Below, one piece after another: positions 17,281 through 26,289 of a DNA stretch of 64,000 nucleotides; position 1 is the first letter of the stretch, and each line of letters begins with the position of its first letter. This DNA is from RGIG5952 sp045603485 (GTDB taxonomy: Bacteria > Verrucomicrobiota > Kiritimatiellia > RFP12 > JAAYLN01): assembly GCA_045603485.1 (NCBI GenBank), contig JAZUMF010000028.1:6827-70826 (forward strand). Direction: 5' to 3'. The notes beneath the pieces are model-generated. The model was not told the DNA's origin. It did not search any database and saw only the letters and a program-made list of their open reading frames with translations. Position numbers and translations under genes: made by a program.

Positions 17281-19545
17281 ATGGAGAGGCTCAAGGAGAC
17301 AGCTAAAGAACTATGGAATTTTTTCCGCGCGGCAGGCGTTTTGCAGGCTGTGGTTGATGGTAAAGCATTTCGCAGTCTAAAGGATTTGCCCGATGAGAAT
17401 TGGGCCGTCCTTAGCTGTCCTACCGCGGGCTTGAACTTTGATGCGAAGACCATTTCTTTTATTGATGACAATAATGACGGTCATATTCGCATTGCCGAAG
17501 TTCTCAAAGCCATCGATTGGCTTAGCCTCCGTCTAGGCAATATGGACGGTCTCCTTGCGAACTCCGATGTCGTTTCCCTTTCAGCATTCGCCGATACGCC
17601 GGAGGGCAATGAGCTTAAAATGGTCGCTCAGTCCCTTCTTGCCACAATCGGCAAGGCCGACGCTACCGAAATATCGCTTGCAGATGTAATGTCTCGTCAA
17701 GCGACATTTTTGGCGGCAGAATTTAATGGCGATGGTGTACTTGTCCCCGGGCCGATTAAGGACGATGCGAAAGCCAAGCTTTTTGCAGATATTATTGCCA
17801 CAACCGGCGGAGTAAACGACCGCAGCGGCGTAAAGGGCGTAGATAAGGCTACCATCGAAGCTTTTTATGGCGCGTGCAAGAGCCATCTTGAGTGGATTGA
17901 AAAGGGAAGGGTCGAGGCCGATACGATTCAACCCTTGGGCGATGCTACAGAAGGTGCCGTCGCTGCTCTTGAGGCGGTTCGCGCAAAGGTTGAAGACTAT
18001 TTCCACCGTTGCCGTCTGGTTGCCTTTGACAGCACTGCATCGAAGCCCCTAAATCGCAGCGAGGCCGATTATGCCGCCATCGCTCAGGATGATATGGCAA
18101 AGGCCGCCGATGCCATTGCTGCCTTCCCGATATCCCGAATAGAGGCAGGGGCTCCATTACGCCTGCGTGAAGGGGTGAATCCCGAGTGGAGCCAACGCCT
18201 TGCCGCCTTTGCCGATAAGGTCGCATCGCCACTTTTGGGTAAGACATCCGATGTAATTACAGAAGAGGATTGGCGTACCGTTTGCGACAAGCTTAATCCA
18301 TTTATAAAGTGGAAGGGCAGCATTGCCGGCGCAAATGTGGCTTCTTTAGGCGAGGCTCGCATTAAAGAGCTTTTGGCTGACGGTGCCACAAAGGATGCTA
18401 TCTTGGCTCTTATCGAAAAGGATTTGGCGTGTTCCTCTGAAATTGCCCATCTTGATGACTTGGAGAAATTTGTTAGACTTCACGCAAATATCAACCGCTT
18501 CCTCAACAACTTTGTGAATTTCTCCGATTACTATAATCCGGAGAGAGAAGAAATTTACAGAGCCGGTCGCCTTTATATCGACGGACGCGTTTGCAAAGAA
18601 TGTGTTTATGTTGATAATATGGCGGCACACGCGACTCTTGCCGCTTCAAGTAAAATTTTCTTGGCTTATTGCAATATTACCCGTCCGCAAACAGGAGAAA
18701 AGCGCGTTATTTGCGCTGCTGTCACGGCAGGCTTCGCATCTACAATCTGGGTCGGGCGCAACGGTATCTTTTATGATGCGAAGGGAAATGATTGGAATGC
18801 CGTAGTCGTTAAGATTTGCGACTGCCAGATTAGCCTTAAAGAAGCCTTCTGGGCTCCATGGCTTAAGATTAGCGATTTGATAGGGGCTCAGGTCAAGAAG
18901 CTCCTTTCAGCTCAGGAAACTGCGATGATGGGGGCAGCCACAACCAAGGTCTCTTCATCGATTCCCGCTACACCGCCAGCGGCTCCGGTTGCAGACCAAA
19001 AGCGCGATGGCGCGGCAATGGCATCATCGGTTGCCGCCGTCGGTATCGCAATCGGTATTATAGGCTCTGCAATCGGCGGACTGATTTCAGCCATCAAGGG
19101 TGTTTCCTTTATGCAAGGCATTCTTGGTGTTGTTGCCGTCTTTTTGATTGTTTCAGGACCTGCTGTAATCTTGGCATGGTTCAAGATTCGCGCCCGTGAT
19201 TTCGCTCCCGTCCTTAACGCTTGCGGATGGGCTATCAATAAAAAGATGCGTATGCCGCTTCGCTTGAGCAATGTCTTCACTTATGAAGCCGTAATACCGA
19301 TTGACTCAAAGATTGAGATGCACGACCCCTATAAAGAAAAGCATTTCTGGCGCAAGACGCTAATCGTCACAGTTTTGCTTGCTCTGATTTACGGGTGGGT
19401 TTGGTGGTTCCACAGCGAGTGGCTCCCTGAAAATTTGCGTCGCAAATGTCCTGTCGAGAAAGAAAAGGTTGAATGTGTTGAAAAGGCTGTTGCTCCAGAG
19501 GCGGAGCCAGCCTCGGCTCCCGCTCCCGCGGCTGATGCAAAGTAG
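17281..19545 (+). CDS. Large unknown membrane protein with EF-hand-like loop
   Basis: 754 residues, ATG after AAGGA. I recognise no named family. The N-terminal ~560 residues are soluble-looking and mostly helical, with one calcium-loop-like DDNNDGHIRI (~62-71) and a second Asn/Asp-Gly turn (~150). A Cys-containing beta region (RVCKECVYVDNMAAHATL) follows at ~440. Three membrane segments lie at the end (~580-605, ~612-640, ~690-710), with a short Glu/Ala/Pro-rich tail. No signal peptide. It is followed 34 nt later by another unknown gene, probably in the same transcript. Confidence 0.65.
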   Translation: MERLKETAKELWNFFRAAGVLQAVVDGKAFRSLKDLPDENWAVLSCPTAGLNFDAKTISFIDDNNDGHIRIAEVLKAIDWLSLRLGNMDGLLANSDVVSLSAFADTPEGNELKMVAQSLLATIGKADATEISLADVMSRQATFLAAEFNGDGVLVPGPIKDDAKAKLFADIIATTGGVNDRSGVKGVDKATIEAFYGACKSHLEWIEKGRVEADTIQPLGDATEGAVAALEAVRAKVEDYFHRCRLVAFDSTASKPLNRSEADYAAIAQDDMAKAADAIAAFPISRIEAGAPLRLREGVNPEWSQRLAAFADKVASPLLGKTSDVITEEDWRTVCDKLNPFIKWKGSIAGANVASLGEARIKELLADGATKDAILALIEKDLACSSEIAHLDDLEKFVRLHANINRFLNNFVNFSDYYNPEREEIYRAGRLYIDGRVCKECVYVDNMAAHATLAASSKIFLAYCNITRPQTGEKRVICAAVTAGFASTIWVGRNGIFYDAKGNDWNAVVVKICDCQISLKEAFWAPWLKISDLIGAQVKKLLSAQETAMMGAATTKVSSSIPATPPAAPVADQKRDGAAMASSVAAVGIAIGIIGSAIGGLISAIKGVSFMQGILGVVAVFLIVSGPAVILAWFKIRARDFAPVLNACGWAINKKMRMPLRLSNVFTYEAVIPIDSKIEMHDPYKEKHFWRKTLIVTVLLALIYGWVWWFHSEWLPENLRRKCPVEKEKVECVEKAVAPEAEPASAPAPAADAK

Positions 19546-19579
19546 TATGGAGCTGTAAAAGCCTCACGGAGGCTCTTTG

Positions 19580-20275
19580 ATGAGTGATAAACCAACTAAA
19601 TTTGATTTTCATTATGCAGTAGCCAATACAGAGGTTATACTTGCACCCAAGCGTAGCCTTGAAACATTCGGCAATACTATTCTGAATTATTCTCATGTCT
19701 CTGAGATGATGGACGAGGTCGGCAGAGTACGCATTCGAGAAGGGCGTATGCAAGCCTCAAGACCGCAAATTATTACACCGTCAGCCTATTCAAATTTAAT
19801 GATGGAAGGTTTCGGGCAAGAGGCAGAAAAGTATCTCTCGTGGCTTCGTGAACACGAGGACGATATCCGCATTTTACAATACGGATATTCACTTAAACAG
19901 GAAGCCTTTAGCGAAGAGATTGTAACTGGCTCTTTGGAGTCGGTTCTCGAGCGGGTGAAAAAGACCGTCGAAGCCAAAAACGACCCATTCAGCGGTGTTA
20001 TCAAGGGTGTTGACAATCCATGGGATGTTTGCCTTGTCCGTTTCTTTTGGGTCGTCATGCATGCATCGGTAGCCGATAATGTCCGTGAGTTAAACGAACG
20101 CAATATGTTTGAGATGGAGGCAGGGGTGCCCTTTGCCGTCCGTCAGGAAATCGAGCAAGCCTTTGCGGCCGCTTCGAAGGATCCTTCGCTGGTAAAGCCG
20201 CTGGGTCAGATGCTTAAGAGATACGGTGTCTTTGAACACTATCAGGATCGCTTCTTTGCGCTTTTACGGGGATAG
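19580..20275 (+). CDS. Conserved-looking unknown cytoplasmic protein
   Basis: 231 residues from the ATG at 19580, placed 8 nt after a GGAGG. No signal peptide or membrane segment. The composition is that of an ordinary soluble, mostly alpha-helical protein; the first ~60 residues (DFHYAVANTEVILAPKRSLETF) look like a beta strand pair and may be the conserved core. No catalytic motif is visible. It is placed between the large membrane protein and the ECF sigma gene; a function in that neighbourhood would be speculation. Confidence 0.65.
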   Translation: MSDKPTKFDFHYAVANTEVILAPKRSLETFGNTILNYSHVSEMMDEVGRVRIREGRMQASRPQIITPSAYSNLMMEGFGQEAEKYLSWLREHEDDIRILQYGYSLKQEAFSEEIVTGSLESVLERVKKTVEAKNDPFSGVIKGVDNPWDVCLVRFFWVVMHASVADNVRELNERNMFEMEAGVPFAVRQEIEQAFAAASKDPSLVKPLGQMLKRYGVFEHYQDRFFALLRG

Positions 20276-20298
20276 CGCCCGGCATTTCTTACTCCGTT

Positions 20299-20304
20299 TA
20301 TAAT
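20299..20304 (+). promoter_or_regulatory. TATAAT directly upstream of the ECF sigma gene
   Basis: TATAAT (20299-20304) followed by 9 nt and the ATG at 20314, without a Shine-Dalgarno or a clear -35. It matches the leaderless pattern seen at 4483, 8759 and 11850. Confidence 0.4.
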
Positions 20305-20313
20305 ATATGAGAT

Positions 20314-20874
20314 ATGGACGAAGATAAGATAAAGTCGGCGACAGATGATGAAGATGTCAAGCTGATGCTTGCCGTCAAGGATGGGGATGATCAGGTATTT
20401 GAGCAACTTGTTCTTCGTCATCAGAAACCATTGTTGAACTTTTTCTGCAGATTGGGCGTTAATATATCTGATGCAGAAGATTTGGCGCAGCTGACTTTTG
20501 TTCGTCTATATCGCTACAGAGCAACCTATGAGCGGACTGCAAAGTTCACAACATATCTTTACCTGCTCGCCAGGCAGGTCAGGATTGACGAGGTTCGCAG
20601 GCAGATTAAGATTTCAAAGGTCAAGGATGCCGCTAAAGGCGTAGCTGAAATATTCGAGGCTGCGTCAAATGATAAAGCCCCAAATAGCTTGCAGGATGAT
20701 TTGCAAGTGGCGCTGCAATCTTTAGACGAGCCTCATCGCGAGGTCGTGGTTTTAGGTATGCTTCGAGAACTGCCGTATCAGGAAGTCGCCGAAATACTTA
20801 AAATTCCGGTCGGTACAGTCAAATCGCGTATGCATCATGCACTCAAGCAGCTTAAAAAATTTCTTGAATCATGA
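20314..20874 (+). CDS. ECF-type RNA polymerase sigma factor
   Basis: 186 residues. Region 2 (~18-90) includes LVLRHQKPLLNFF, DAEDLAQLTFVRLY and the FTTYLYLLARQVRIDEVRR core -10-recognition helix; region 4 (~125-180) includes LDEPHREVVVLGMLRELPYQEVAEIL and the helix-turn-helix IPVGTVKSRMHHALKQLK. There is no sigma region 3. It directs RNA polymerase to stress or envelope-response promoters. Its stop codon overlaps the start of the next gene by 4 nt (ATGA), the standard arrangement for a sigma factor and its membrane anti-sigma. Confidence 0.92.
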   Translation: MDEDKIKSATDDEDVKLMLAVKDGDDQVFEQLVLRHQKPLLNFFCRLGVNISDAEDLAQLTFVRLYRYRATYERTAKFTTYLYLLARQVRIDEVRRQIKISKVKDAAKGVAEIFEAASNDKAPNSLQDDLQVALQSLDEPHREVVVLGMLRELPYQEVAEILKIPVGTVKSRMHHALKQLKKFLES

Positions 20875-22103
20875 AAACGCAAAGCGACAATTTAGAGCAA
20901 GACAAGGATTTGCTAGAGTTTAGGCGGCTCCTTTCAAACGGCAGATGTAAAGTCGTAGACGAGGTTGAGCCAAGTCCCGATTTTACATCACGCGTTCTTC
21001 TTGCAATAGATGAAAGTGTCGAGAAAAACCAAAGGGCGGAGTGGGCTAGTCTCGCCTCTGCACGCAACCTTGATGTGTCGGATATTGTTGAGCCTAAAAA
21101 TGATTTTTCCGTCAGTGTGCTTAAAAAGGTCAAGCAAACCAAAAGGCTTTCTCAAATCAAGCTTATATGGCGTTATGCCGCGGCGGCTGCCGCAGTTCTC
21201 GCCATTGCGCTGTTGGTCATACCCGAAAAGCATGGTGCCCGCCCGGTCGCAATGCGAACAGGCCCCTATTCTGATAGAAATCTCGATGAGGCAAAGGCCT
21301 TTACACAGGTGGACAGCGCTATAGATTGGCTGGCATCCCATCAAGAGCCTGACGGCTCATGGGCGCCTAAGGTCGTAGGGGGCAAAGAAGCGTTTAGACC
21401 GGCCCTAACCGCGTTAGGAATGATGGCCATAGGCCGCCATGCCCAAGAGCGTAGGTCGGATGCCATAAAGAACGCTGTGAACGCACTCCGTTCAATGCAG
21501 CAAAGTGACGGCTCTTTTAATCTTGACAAGCAAACGCAATTATACAATCACGCCTTCGCAACCTATGCTCTCATTGAGCATGCCAAAAACAATGGAGCCG
21601 GGCTTGATGAAATAATCGCCGAAGCCATTGCCTTTTCAGTTGCTAATCAAAATCCTTACGGAGCATGGGATTATCAAAAAGACGGTTTTGGCAATGCGGC
21701 ATTAACCCTATGGCAAGTGTCATTGCTTATTGAGGCCAATAAGCTTGGTTGGCGCGATAACGACGGTGCGCTTCGTAGAGCCGTCGCATGGCTCAAAAGG
21801 GAAAGTGCAAAAGGAGTATTTGATTATCGCCAAACGCTAGACCGCCAGCATGCCTCCGCATCGGGTGGCATAATCCTGACACAACTGGCAACCGAAGCGT
21901 TAGTCCAATTCTGCAATGAGAAGCCATCACTAAATGCGTTGGCGGCAACTGCAAAAACTTCATTTGATACGGCCTATGGCAGATATACCGTCCGCCAATT
22001 AGGCAAAGAGTCGGCACTTGATTCGGTCTTGTGCAAGACATTCCGCGGGGGAGAGGATTTTTATCCTACCCTTATAGCTCTTTTATCATCAAGGCGTTAT
22101 TAG
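20871..22103 (+). CDS. Putative transmembrane anti-sigma factor with extracytoplasmic toroid domain
   Basis: 410 residues. The cytoplasmic part (~1-95) contains two copies of a VEP-x-x-DF-x-x-x-VL motif (around residues 32-44 and 72-84); similar PSPDFTxRVL segments occur in anti-sigma proteins. One membrane helix lies at ~98-120. The outer part (~135-405) is an alpha/alpha toroid of the prenyltransferase/squalene-cyclase type with SHQEPDGSWAPK, MQQSDGSFN and NPYGAWDYQ repeats. No zinc HxxxCxxC motif of ZAS anti-sigmas is present. Translational coupling to the sigma gene suggests it holds the sigma factor at the membrane and senses an envelope signal through the toroid. The role is inferred; the domains are seen. 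Confidence 0.72.
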   Translation: MKTQSDNLEQDKDLLEFRRLLSNGRCKVVDEVEPSPDFTSRVLLAIDESVEKNQRAEWASLASARNLDVSDIVEPKNDFSVSVLKKVKQTKRLSQIKLIWRYAAAAAAVLAIALLVIPEKHGARPVAMRTGPYSDRNLDEAKAFTQVDSAIDWLASHQEPDGSWAPKVVGGKEAFRPALTALGMMAIGRHAQERRSDAIKNAVNALRSMQQSDGSFNLDKQTQLYNHAFATYALIEHAKNNGAGLDEIIAEAIAFSVANQNPYGAWDYQKDGFGNAALTLWQVSLLIEANKLGWRDNDGALRRAVAWLKRESAKGVFDYRQTLDRQHASASGGIILTQLATEALVQFCNEKPSLNALAATAKTSFDTAYGRYTVRQLGKESALDSVLCKTFRGGEDFYPTLIALLSSRRY

Positions 22104-22274
22104 CGGCATCTGTTGCTTGCCAATTTTTGCACATCGTATTTGCGCGCCTGCCGCTGGTCTTGTCTTGATTTGTCATGGCAATGACAGTTTCCGAGTACGA
22201 TGGAAGTGCTGTGCCGCTGATTTTTTTTATGATTCGCCAAAAGTTGATTGCCGCCCGTGATTTTTGAGCGCGTC

Positions 22275-22303
22275 TTGAAGAATTTTTTTCTGTTTTGTAT
22301 AAT
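22275..22303 (+). promoter_or_regulatory. Promoter of the moxR-bat operon
   Basis: TTGAAG (22275-22280), 17-nt spacer, TATAAT (22298-22303), then an AGGAGG ribosome-binding site and the ATG at 22333. Confidence 0.65.
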
Positions 22304-22332
22304 ACTCAAGTTGATTAGGAGGTTACTAATTT

Positions 22333-23316
22333 ATGGATAATTCAAATGTTACAAAGATAGTTGAATCACAAGGGGCTGTCCTTGAGCGTATCAGGCAAGA
22401 AATCGCCAAGGTTTTGGTCGGGCAGGAGCATCTTGTTGACGATTTGCTGGTGGCTTTGGTCAGTGGAGGTCACATTTTGCTTGAAGGTGTGCCAGGACTT
22501 GCAAAAACAACCGCTATTCAGACATTGGCAAAGGTTTTAGGACTTCAATTTCAGAGAATTTCGTTTACCCCTGATTTGCTTCCCGCAGATGTGATTGGCA
22601 CTTTGATTTACAATCAGCGCAACGGGTCGTTTGAGCCTCGCAAGGGACCTGTTTTTACGAACCTTCTGTTAGCCGATGAGATTAATCGTGCCCCAGCTAA
22701 GGTTCAAAGTGCGCTTTTGGAGGCTATGCAGGAGCGTCGTGTCACATTGGGTGATACCACCTATGATTTGCCGTCTCCATTCCTCGTTATGGCAACTCAG
22801 AATCCTATTGAACAAAAGGGTACTTATGCTTTGCCCGAGGCGCAAGTTGACCGTTTTATGCTGAAGAGCGTTGTCGGTTATCCTTCACGCGACGATGAGC
22901 GCCGCATTATGAATCGCTTTACTCAGCGCACGCCTGTCGAGGCTCAAGCTGTCGTCACTCCCGACGAGGTCGTGGGGCTCCGCTCTGCTCTTGAGAATGT
23001 TTATTGCGATGAGAAGGTCGGCGAGTATATTCTCGATATAGTCAGCGCAACTCGTGACCCTGGTTCCTTTAGGGTGAATGAGCTTGCTGGTGCCATTGAG
23101 ATGGGTGCATCTCCACGCGCTACCCTTTGGCTGCAGATAGGTGCCCGCGCGAAGGCCTTGATGCGCGGACGCCCGTTTGCAACGCCTCAGGATGTTAAGG
23201 AGGTCGCTCGAGGAGTTCTTCGTCATCGAGTTATCCTGTCGTATGAGGCGGAGGCTGAAAACTTGACTTCTGATGATGTTGTCGAGAAGATTCTCGCCGC
23301 AATCCCGGTTCCTTGA
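22333..23316 (+). CDS. MoxR-family AAA+ ATPase
   Basis: 327 residues. Walker A is GVPGLAKT (~55-62), Walker B is LLADEIN (~113-119), followed by the sensor 1 MATQNPIEQKGTYALPEAQVDRF block typical of MoxR/RavA proteins and the C-terminal lid. MoxR ATPases act as chaperones for metal insertion or maturation of VWA-domain partners. It is first in an operon of the classical order moxR, DUF58, TM protein, batA, batB/C. It has its own promoter and a strong AGGAGG. Confidence 0.92.
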   Translation: MDNSNVTKIVESQGAVLERIRQEIAKVLVGQEHLVDDLLVALVSGGHILLEGVPGLAKTTAIQTLAKVLGLQFQRISFTPDLLPADVIGTLIYNQRNGSFEPRKGPVFTNLLLADEINRAPAKVQSALLEAMQERRVTLGDTTYDLPSPFLVMATQNPIEQKGTYALPEAQVDRFMLKSVVGYPSRDDERRIMNRFTQRTPVEAQAVVTPDEVVGLRSALENVYCDEKVGEYILDIVSATRDPGSFRVNELAGAIEMGASPRATLWLQIGARAKALMRGRPFATPQDVKEVARGVLRHRVILSYEAEAENLTSDDVVEKILAAIPVP

Positions 23317-23338
23317 TCTTTTATAGATTGTCTGTGAG

Positions 23339-24250
23339 ATGTCCAATTCGCAGGTAGATTTTGAAGAGCTTCGCAAGCGAGTCAATAAGATTCGGCTCTT
23401 GACGATGCGCCTTGTAAGTGAGGAACTTTCCGGTGAATACCATTCTTCATTTAAGGGGCAGGGTATAGAGTTTGATGAGGTGCGCCCATATGTTCCCGGC
23501 GACGATGTGCGCACCATTGACTGGAATGTTACGGCTAGAACGGGCGTGCCGTATATAAAGCGTTTTGCGGAGGAGCGCGAGCTTACGGTGATATTCATAG
23601 TCGATGTCTCTGGCTCGCAGGGATGTGGCAGCGCTGGTCGCTCTAAGTCAGAGCTTGCCGCTTTGGTGACGAGCCTTTTGGCTATGTCGGCGACAGAAAA
23701 TGGCGACAATGTGGGGCTTGTCAATTTTAGCGACAAAATAGAAAAGTACATCCCTCCAAGGCGTGGTCGAACGGCTGTTATGCGACTTGTCCGCGATGTT
23801 TTGGCTGCTGACCATGCAGGTGCAGGAGGGACTGATATTGCCGCTGCGCTTAGGCATTTCAATAATTTCCACAAGCGTCATGCCTTGGTCTTTCTGATTT
23901 CGGATTTTCTTGACGATGCCTTCAAGCACGAGCTTAGCGTCGCGTCTCGACGCCATGACCTGGTCGCGATATCACTTTCGGATCCAAGTGAGTTTGAGCT
24001 GCCAGATGCCGGTTTGGTTGAGCTTGCCGATCCAGAGACAGGAGAGGTGATGTTGGTCGATTCATCTGCAAATTCCGTCAGGGAGGCTTTTTACAAAGCG
24101 GCGCAGGAGCATCGCGATTCTTTGACTAAGACATTTATCTCTTCTGGAGTAGATGAGGTTGCGCTTTCAACCCAGGATACCGATGATGAGATTGTCTCAA
24201 AGCTGCGTAGGCTATTCTTGCGGCGTGCAAGGAAGGGGGCCGGAAGATGA
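23339..24250 (+). CDS. DUF58 domain protein (VWA-like, moxR-operon partner)
   Basis: 303 residues. It contains the DUF58 signature VRPYVPGDDVRTIDWNVTART (near 52-72), then a von Willebrand A-like fold with the MIDAS-type start FIVDVSGSQ (~88-96) and VFLISDFLDD (~185). No membrane segment. The family is almost always encoded next to MoxR and is thought to be its client. Its stop overlaps the next start by 4 nt. Confidence 0.88.
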   Translation: MSNSQVDFEELRKRVNKIRLLTMRLVSEELSGEYHSSFKGQGIEFDEVRPYVPGDDVRTIDWNVTARTGVPYIKRFAEERELTVIFIVDVSGSQGCGSAGRSKSELAALVTSLLAMSATENGDNVGLVNFSDKIEKYIPPRRGRTAVMRLVRDVLAADHAGAGGTDIAAALRHFNNFHKRHALVFLISDFLDDAFKHELSVASRRHDLVAISLSDPSEFELPDAGLVELADPETGEVMLVDSSANSVREAFYKAAQEHRDSLTKTFISSGVDEVALSTQDTDDEIVSKLRRLFLRRARKGAGR

Positions 24251-25230
24251 GACCTTTTTTCTTTTCTCTGTTGTGGATTGCGGCTCTGTTTTTTAAGCCA
24301 TTTGTTTTAGCGGCTCCTTTTGAAAGTGAGCTTCTTTCGGGGCAGGCTCAAATTCATTTTGTCGGTGATGAAGAGGTGTTGTCTCTCGCCTCTGATTATA
24401 CGGCGTCAATTGTAGTCAAGGCTCCTAAAGAAATTACGGTTAAATTGCCGTCGCTCGAAGCTATGCGGTCGCGTTTCCAAGGGTTTGCCTTGGCAGAGGG
24501 ATATTCACAGGGCGAGCGTGAGCTTGCCGATGGTATGAAGGAACTTGTCGTTAGATGGCGGCTTGTCGCCGATCCTGCGGCTGCGCGTTTTCGCCTTGCA
24601 CCTTTTGCCGTTGAATTTTTCGATGACAATGGACTTCCAATCGGAAGCGAGGCGACAGCGCCAATTCTCTTTCCCTTGGCGTCATTGCCTTCTGCCGATG
24701 GCACAATTGAGATATCACCTCGAAAGTTTTTTGTAATGCCATCATGGCAAACGGTTGGTAGGTGGATTCTTTACCTTCTTTGTGCTGTTATTGTCATTGC
24801 CGCTCTGGTGTTCGTCTTGTCGCGTATTCGCCGTTCTGTGCGATTGCATAAAATGTCGCCTTCAGAGCGTGCCCTTGCTGAACTTGCCGCGCTTTTGGGG
24901 CGGAGGCTTGCGGATCGCGGCCTTTTCAAGGACTATTATGTCGAGCTTACTCATGTTGTTCGCCGTTATATCGAGCGCTCGTATGCGATTCGAGCACCAC
25001 GCTTGACTACTGAGGAGTTTTTGGAATCCGCGAAGAAGCACCCTCATTTCACAGAGGAATCTTTAAGGTATCTAACTGAGTTTCTCAAGTCTGCGGATAT
25101 GGTTAAGTTTGCAGGGCAGTCAGCAACGGCAGAGAGCGCAGGCGAGGCGGCATCATCTGCCAGGCGCTATATTGAGCGCGATAGCCTCGCAAGGGCTGCC
25201 GTTGATAAACAAGTAGAGGGAGGTCGCTGA
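24247..25230 (+). CDS. Bat-operon membrane protein (DUF4381/BatD-like)
   Basis: 327 residues with a signal peptide (~1-23), an extracytoplasmic beta-rich domain (~24-170), one membrane helix (~178-197), and a cytoplasmic helical tail (~205-320) with SPSERALAELAALLG and TTEEFLESAKKHP, a layout seen in proteins encoded between DUF58 and BatA. The extracytoplasmic part resembles the BatD/oxygen-tolerance beta-sandwich only loosely. It overlaps both neighbours by 1-4 nt, so it is translationally coupled. Confidence 0.72.
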   Translation: MRPFFFSLLWIAALFFKPFVLAAPFESELLSGQAQIHFVGDEEVLSLASDYTASIVVKAPKEITVKLPSLEAMRSRFQGFALAEGYSQGERELADGMKELVVRWRLVADPAAARFRLAPFAVEFFDDNGLPIGSEATAPILFPLASLPSADGTIEISPRKFFVMPSWQTVGRWILYLLCAVIVIAALVFVLSRIRRSVRLHKMSPSERALAELAALLGRRLADRGLFKDYYVELTHVVRRYIERSYAIRAPRLTTEEFLESAKKHPHFTEESLRYLTEFLKSADMVKFAGQSATAESAGEAASSARRYIERDSLARAAVDKQVEGGR

Positions 25231-26282
25231 TGAACTTCCGATTTGCAGCCCCTTGGCTTTTTTTGTTTTTAATTCCACTGCTTTTTGCAGCTTGGAGGAT
25301 GCTGCGTCGTCCAAGCCGCCCCACGGCAATACCTTTTGCTCCGATAAGGTTTCTACCTACTAAAACAGCCACCTGGCGTGGCTTTATGGTTAGGGCTCTT
25401 CCTTGGTTTTTTACCGTAGGGGCGTCTTTACTTGTCGTTGCCGCCGCCCGTCCGCAAACCTTCTTTGCGCGAGAGACCCGTTCAGTTGATGCCATCGCGA
25501 TTGCAATGGTTGTCGATGTCTCGGGTTCGATGCAAGCTTTGGATTTAGCTTCTAATCCTCATGCTCCGAATGCTCAAACGCGTCTTGATGTCGTTAAGGA
25601 CGAATTCGGAAAGTTTATCGATAAGCGTCCCGATGATTTGATTTCTTTAATAACATTTGGCGGCTTTGCTTCAACCCGTTGCCCGCTTACGGCTGACCAT
25701 GGTGCTGTAATGCAGTATCTTGATACTGTCGCAATCCCAGGGATGGGGGCTGATGATGAGGGGCGGCAAGTTTCATCGGAGGAGACTTTGACAGCCGTTG
25801 GTGACGGACTTACCACTGCCTGTGCAAGATTGCAGGAATCCGAATTGAAGACCAAGATTGTCGTGCTTCTTTCTGATGGCGTCTCTAATACGGGTTTGGT
25901 CAAGCCGGCAAGAGCTGCGGCAATTGCCAAAGAGCTGGGAATTAAGGTCTACGCAATTGGTATAGGCTCAAAGACCGGTCAGGCACCTTTTCGGACCCAT
26001 GATGCCTTTGGACGCTCCATCGTCGCGATGGGACTTGTTGAATTTGATGAAGCGGAGTTGAAATCACTTTCAGAGACGACTGGAGGCCGTTATTATTCAG
26101 TAACCGACAAGGCTGGCTTTTCGGCTGTCATGAAGGAGATTGACGCATTGGAAAAGACTCATGTCGAGCGTGATGTCTATAACAACTATAATGAGCGCTT
26201 TGTGGTGCCGCTATTAACGGGAGCGGCGTTGCTGGTGCTTGCAGTTTCTGTGGGGCTGATATGCCTCCGTCGACCATTGTGA
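25230..26282 (+). CDS. batA: BatA-like von Willebrand factor A membrane protein
   Basis: 350 residues. N-terminal membrane helix (~7-20) and a second at ~55-72, then a periplasm-facing VWA domain (~88-315) with an intact MIDAS: DVSGSM (~94-99), Thr in LITFGG and the LLSDGVSNTG loop (~212-221); a C-terminal membrane helix (~325-345) follows. This is the BatA arrangement. The family is linked to aerotolerance and envelope stress in Bacteroides and to MoxR clients elsewhere. A single-base overlap (TGATG) couples it to the upstream gene. Confidence 0.85.
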   Translation: MNFRFAAPWLFLFLIPLLFAAWRMLRRPSRPTAIPFAPIRFLPTKTATWRGFMVRALPWFFTVGASLLVVAAARPQTFFARETRSVDAIAIAMVVDVSGSMQALDLASNPHAPNAQTRLDVVKDEFGKFIDKRPDDLISLITFGGFASTRCPLTADHGAVMQYLDTVAIPGMGADDEGRQVSSEETLTAVGDGLTTACARLQESELKTKIVVLLSDGVSNTGLVKPARAAAIAKELGIKVYAIGIGSKTGQAPFRTHDAFGRSIVAMGLVEFDEAELKSLSETTGGRYYSVTDKAGFSAVMKEIDALEKTHVERDVYNNYNERFVVPLLTGAALLVLAVSVGLICLRRPL

Positions 26283-26289
26283 GGTGACT

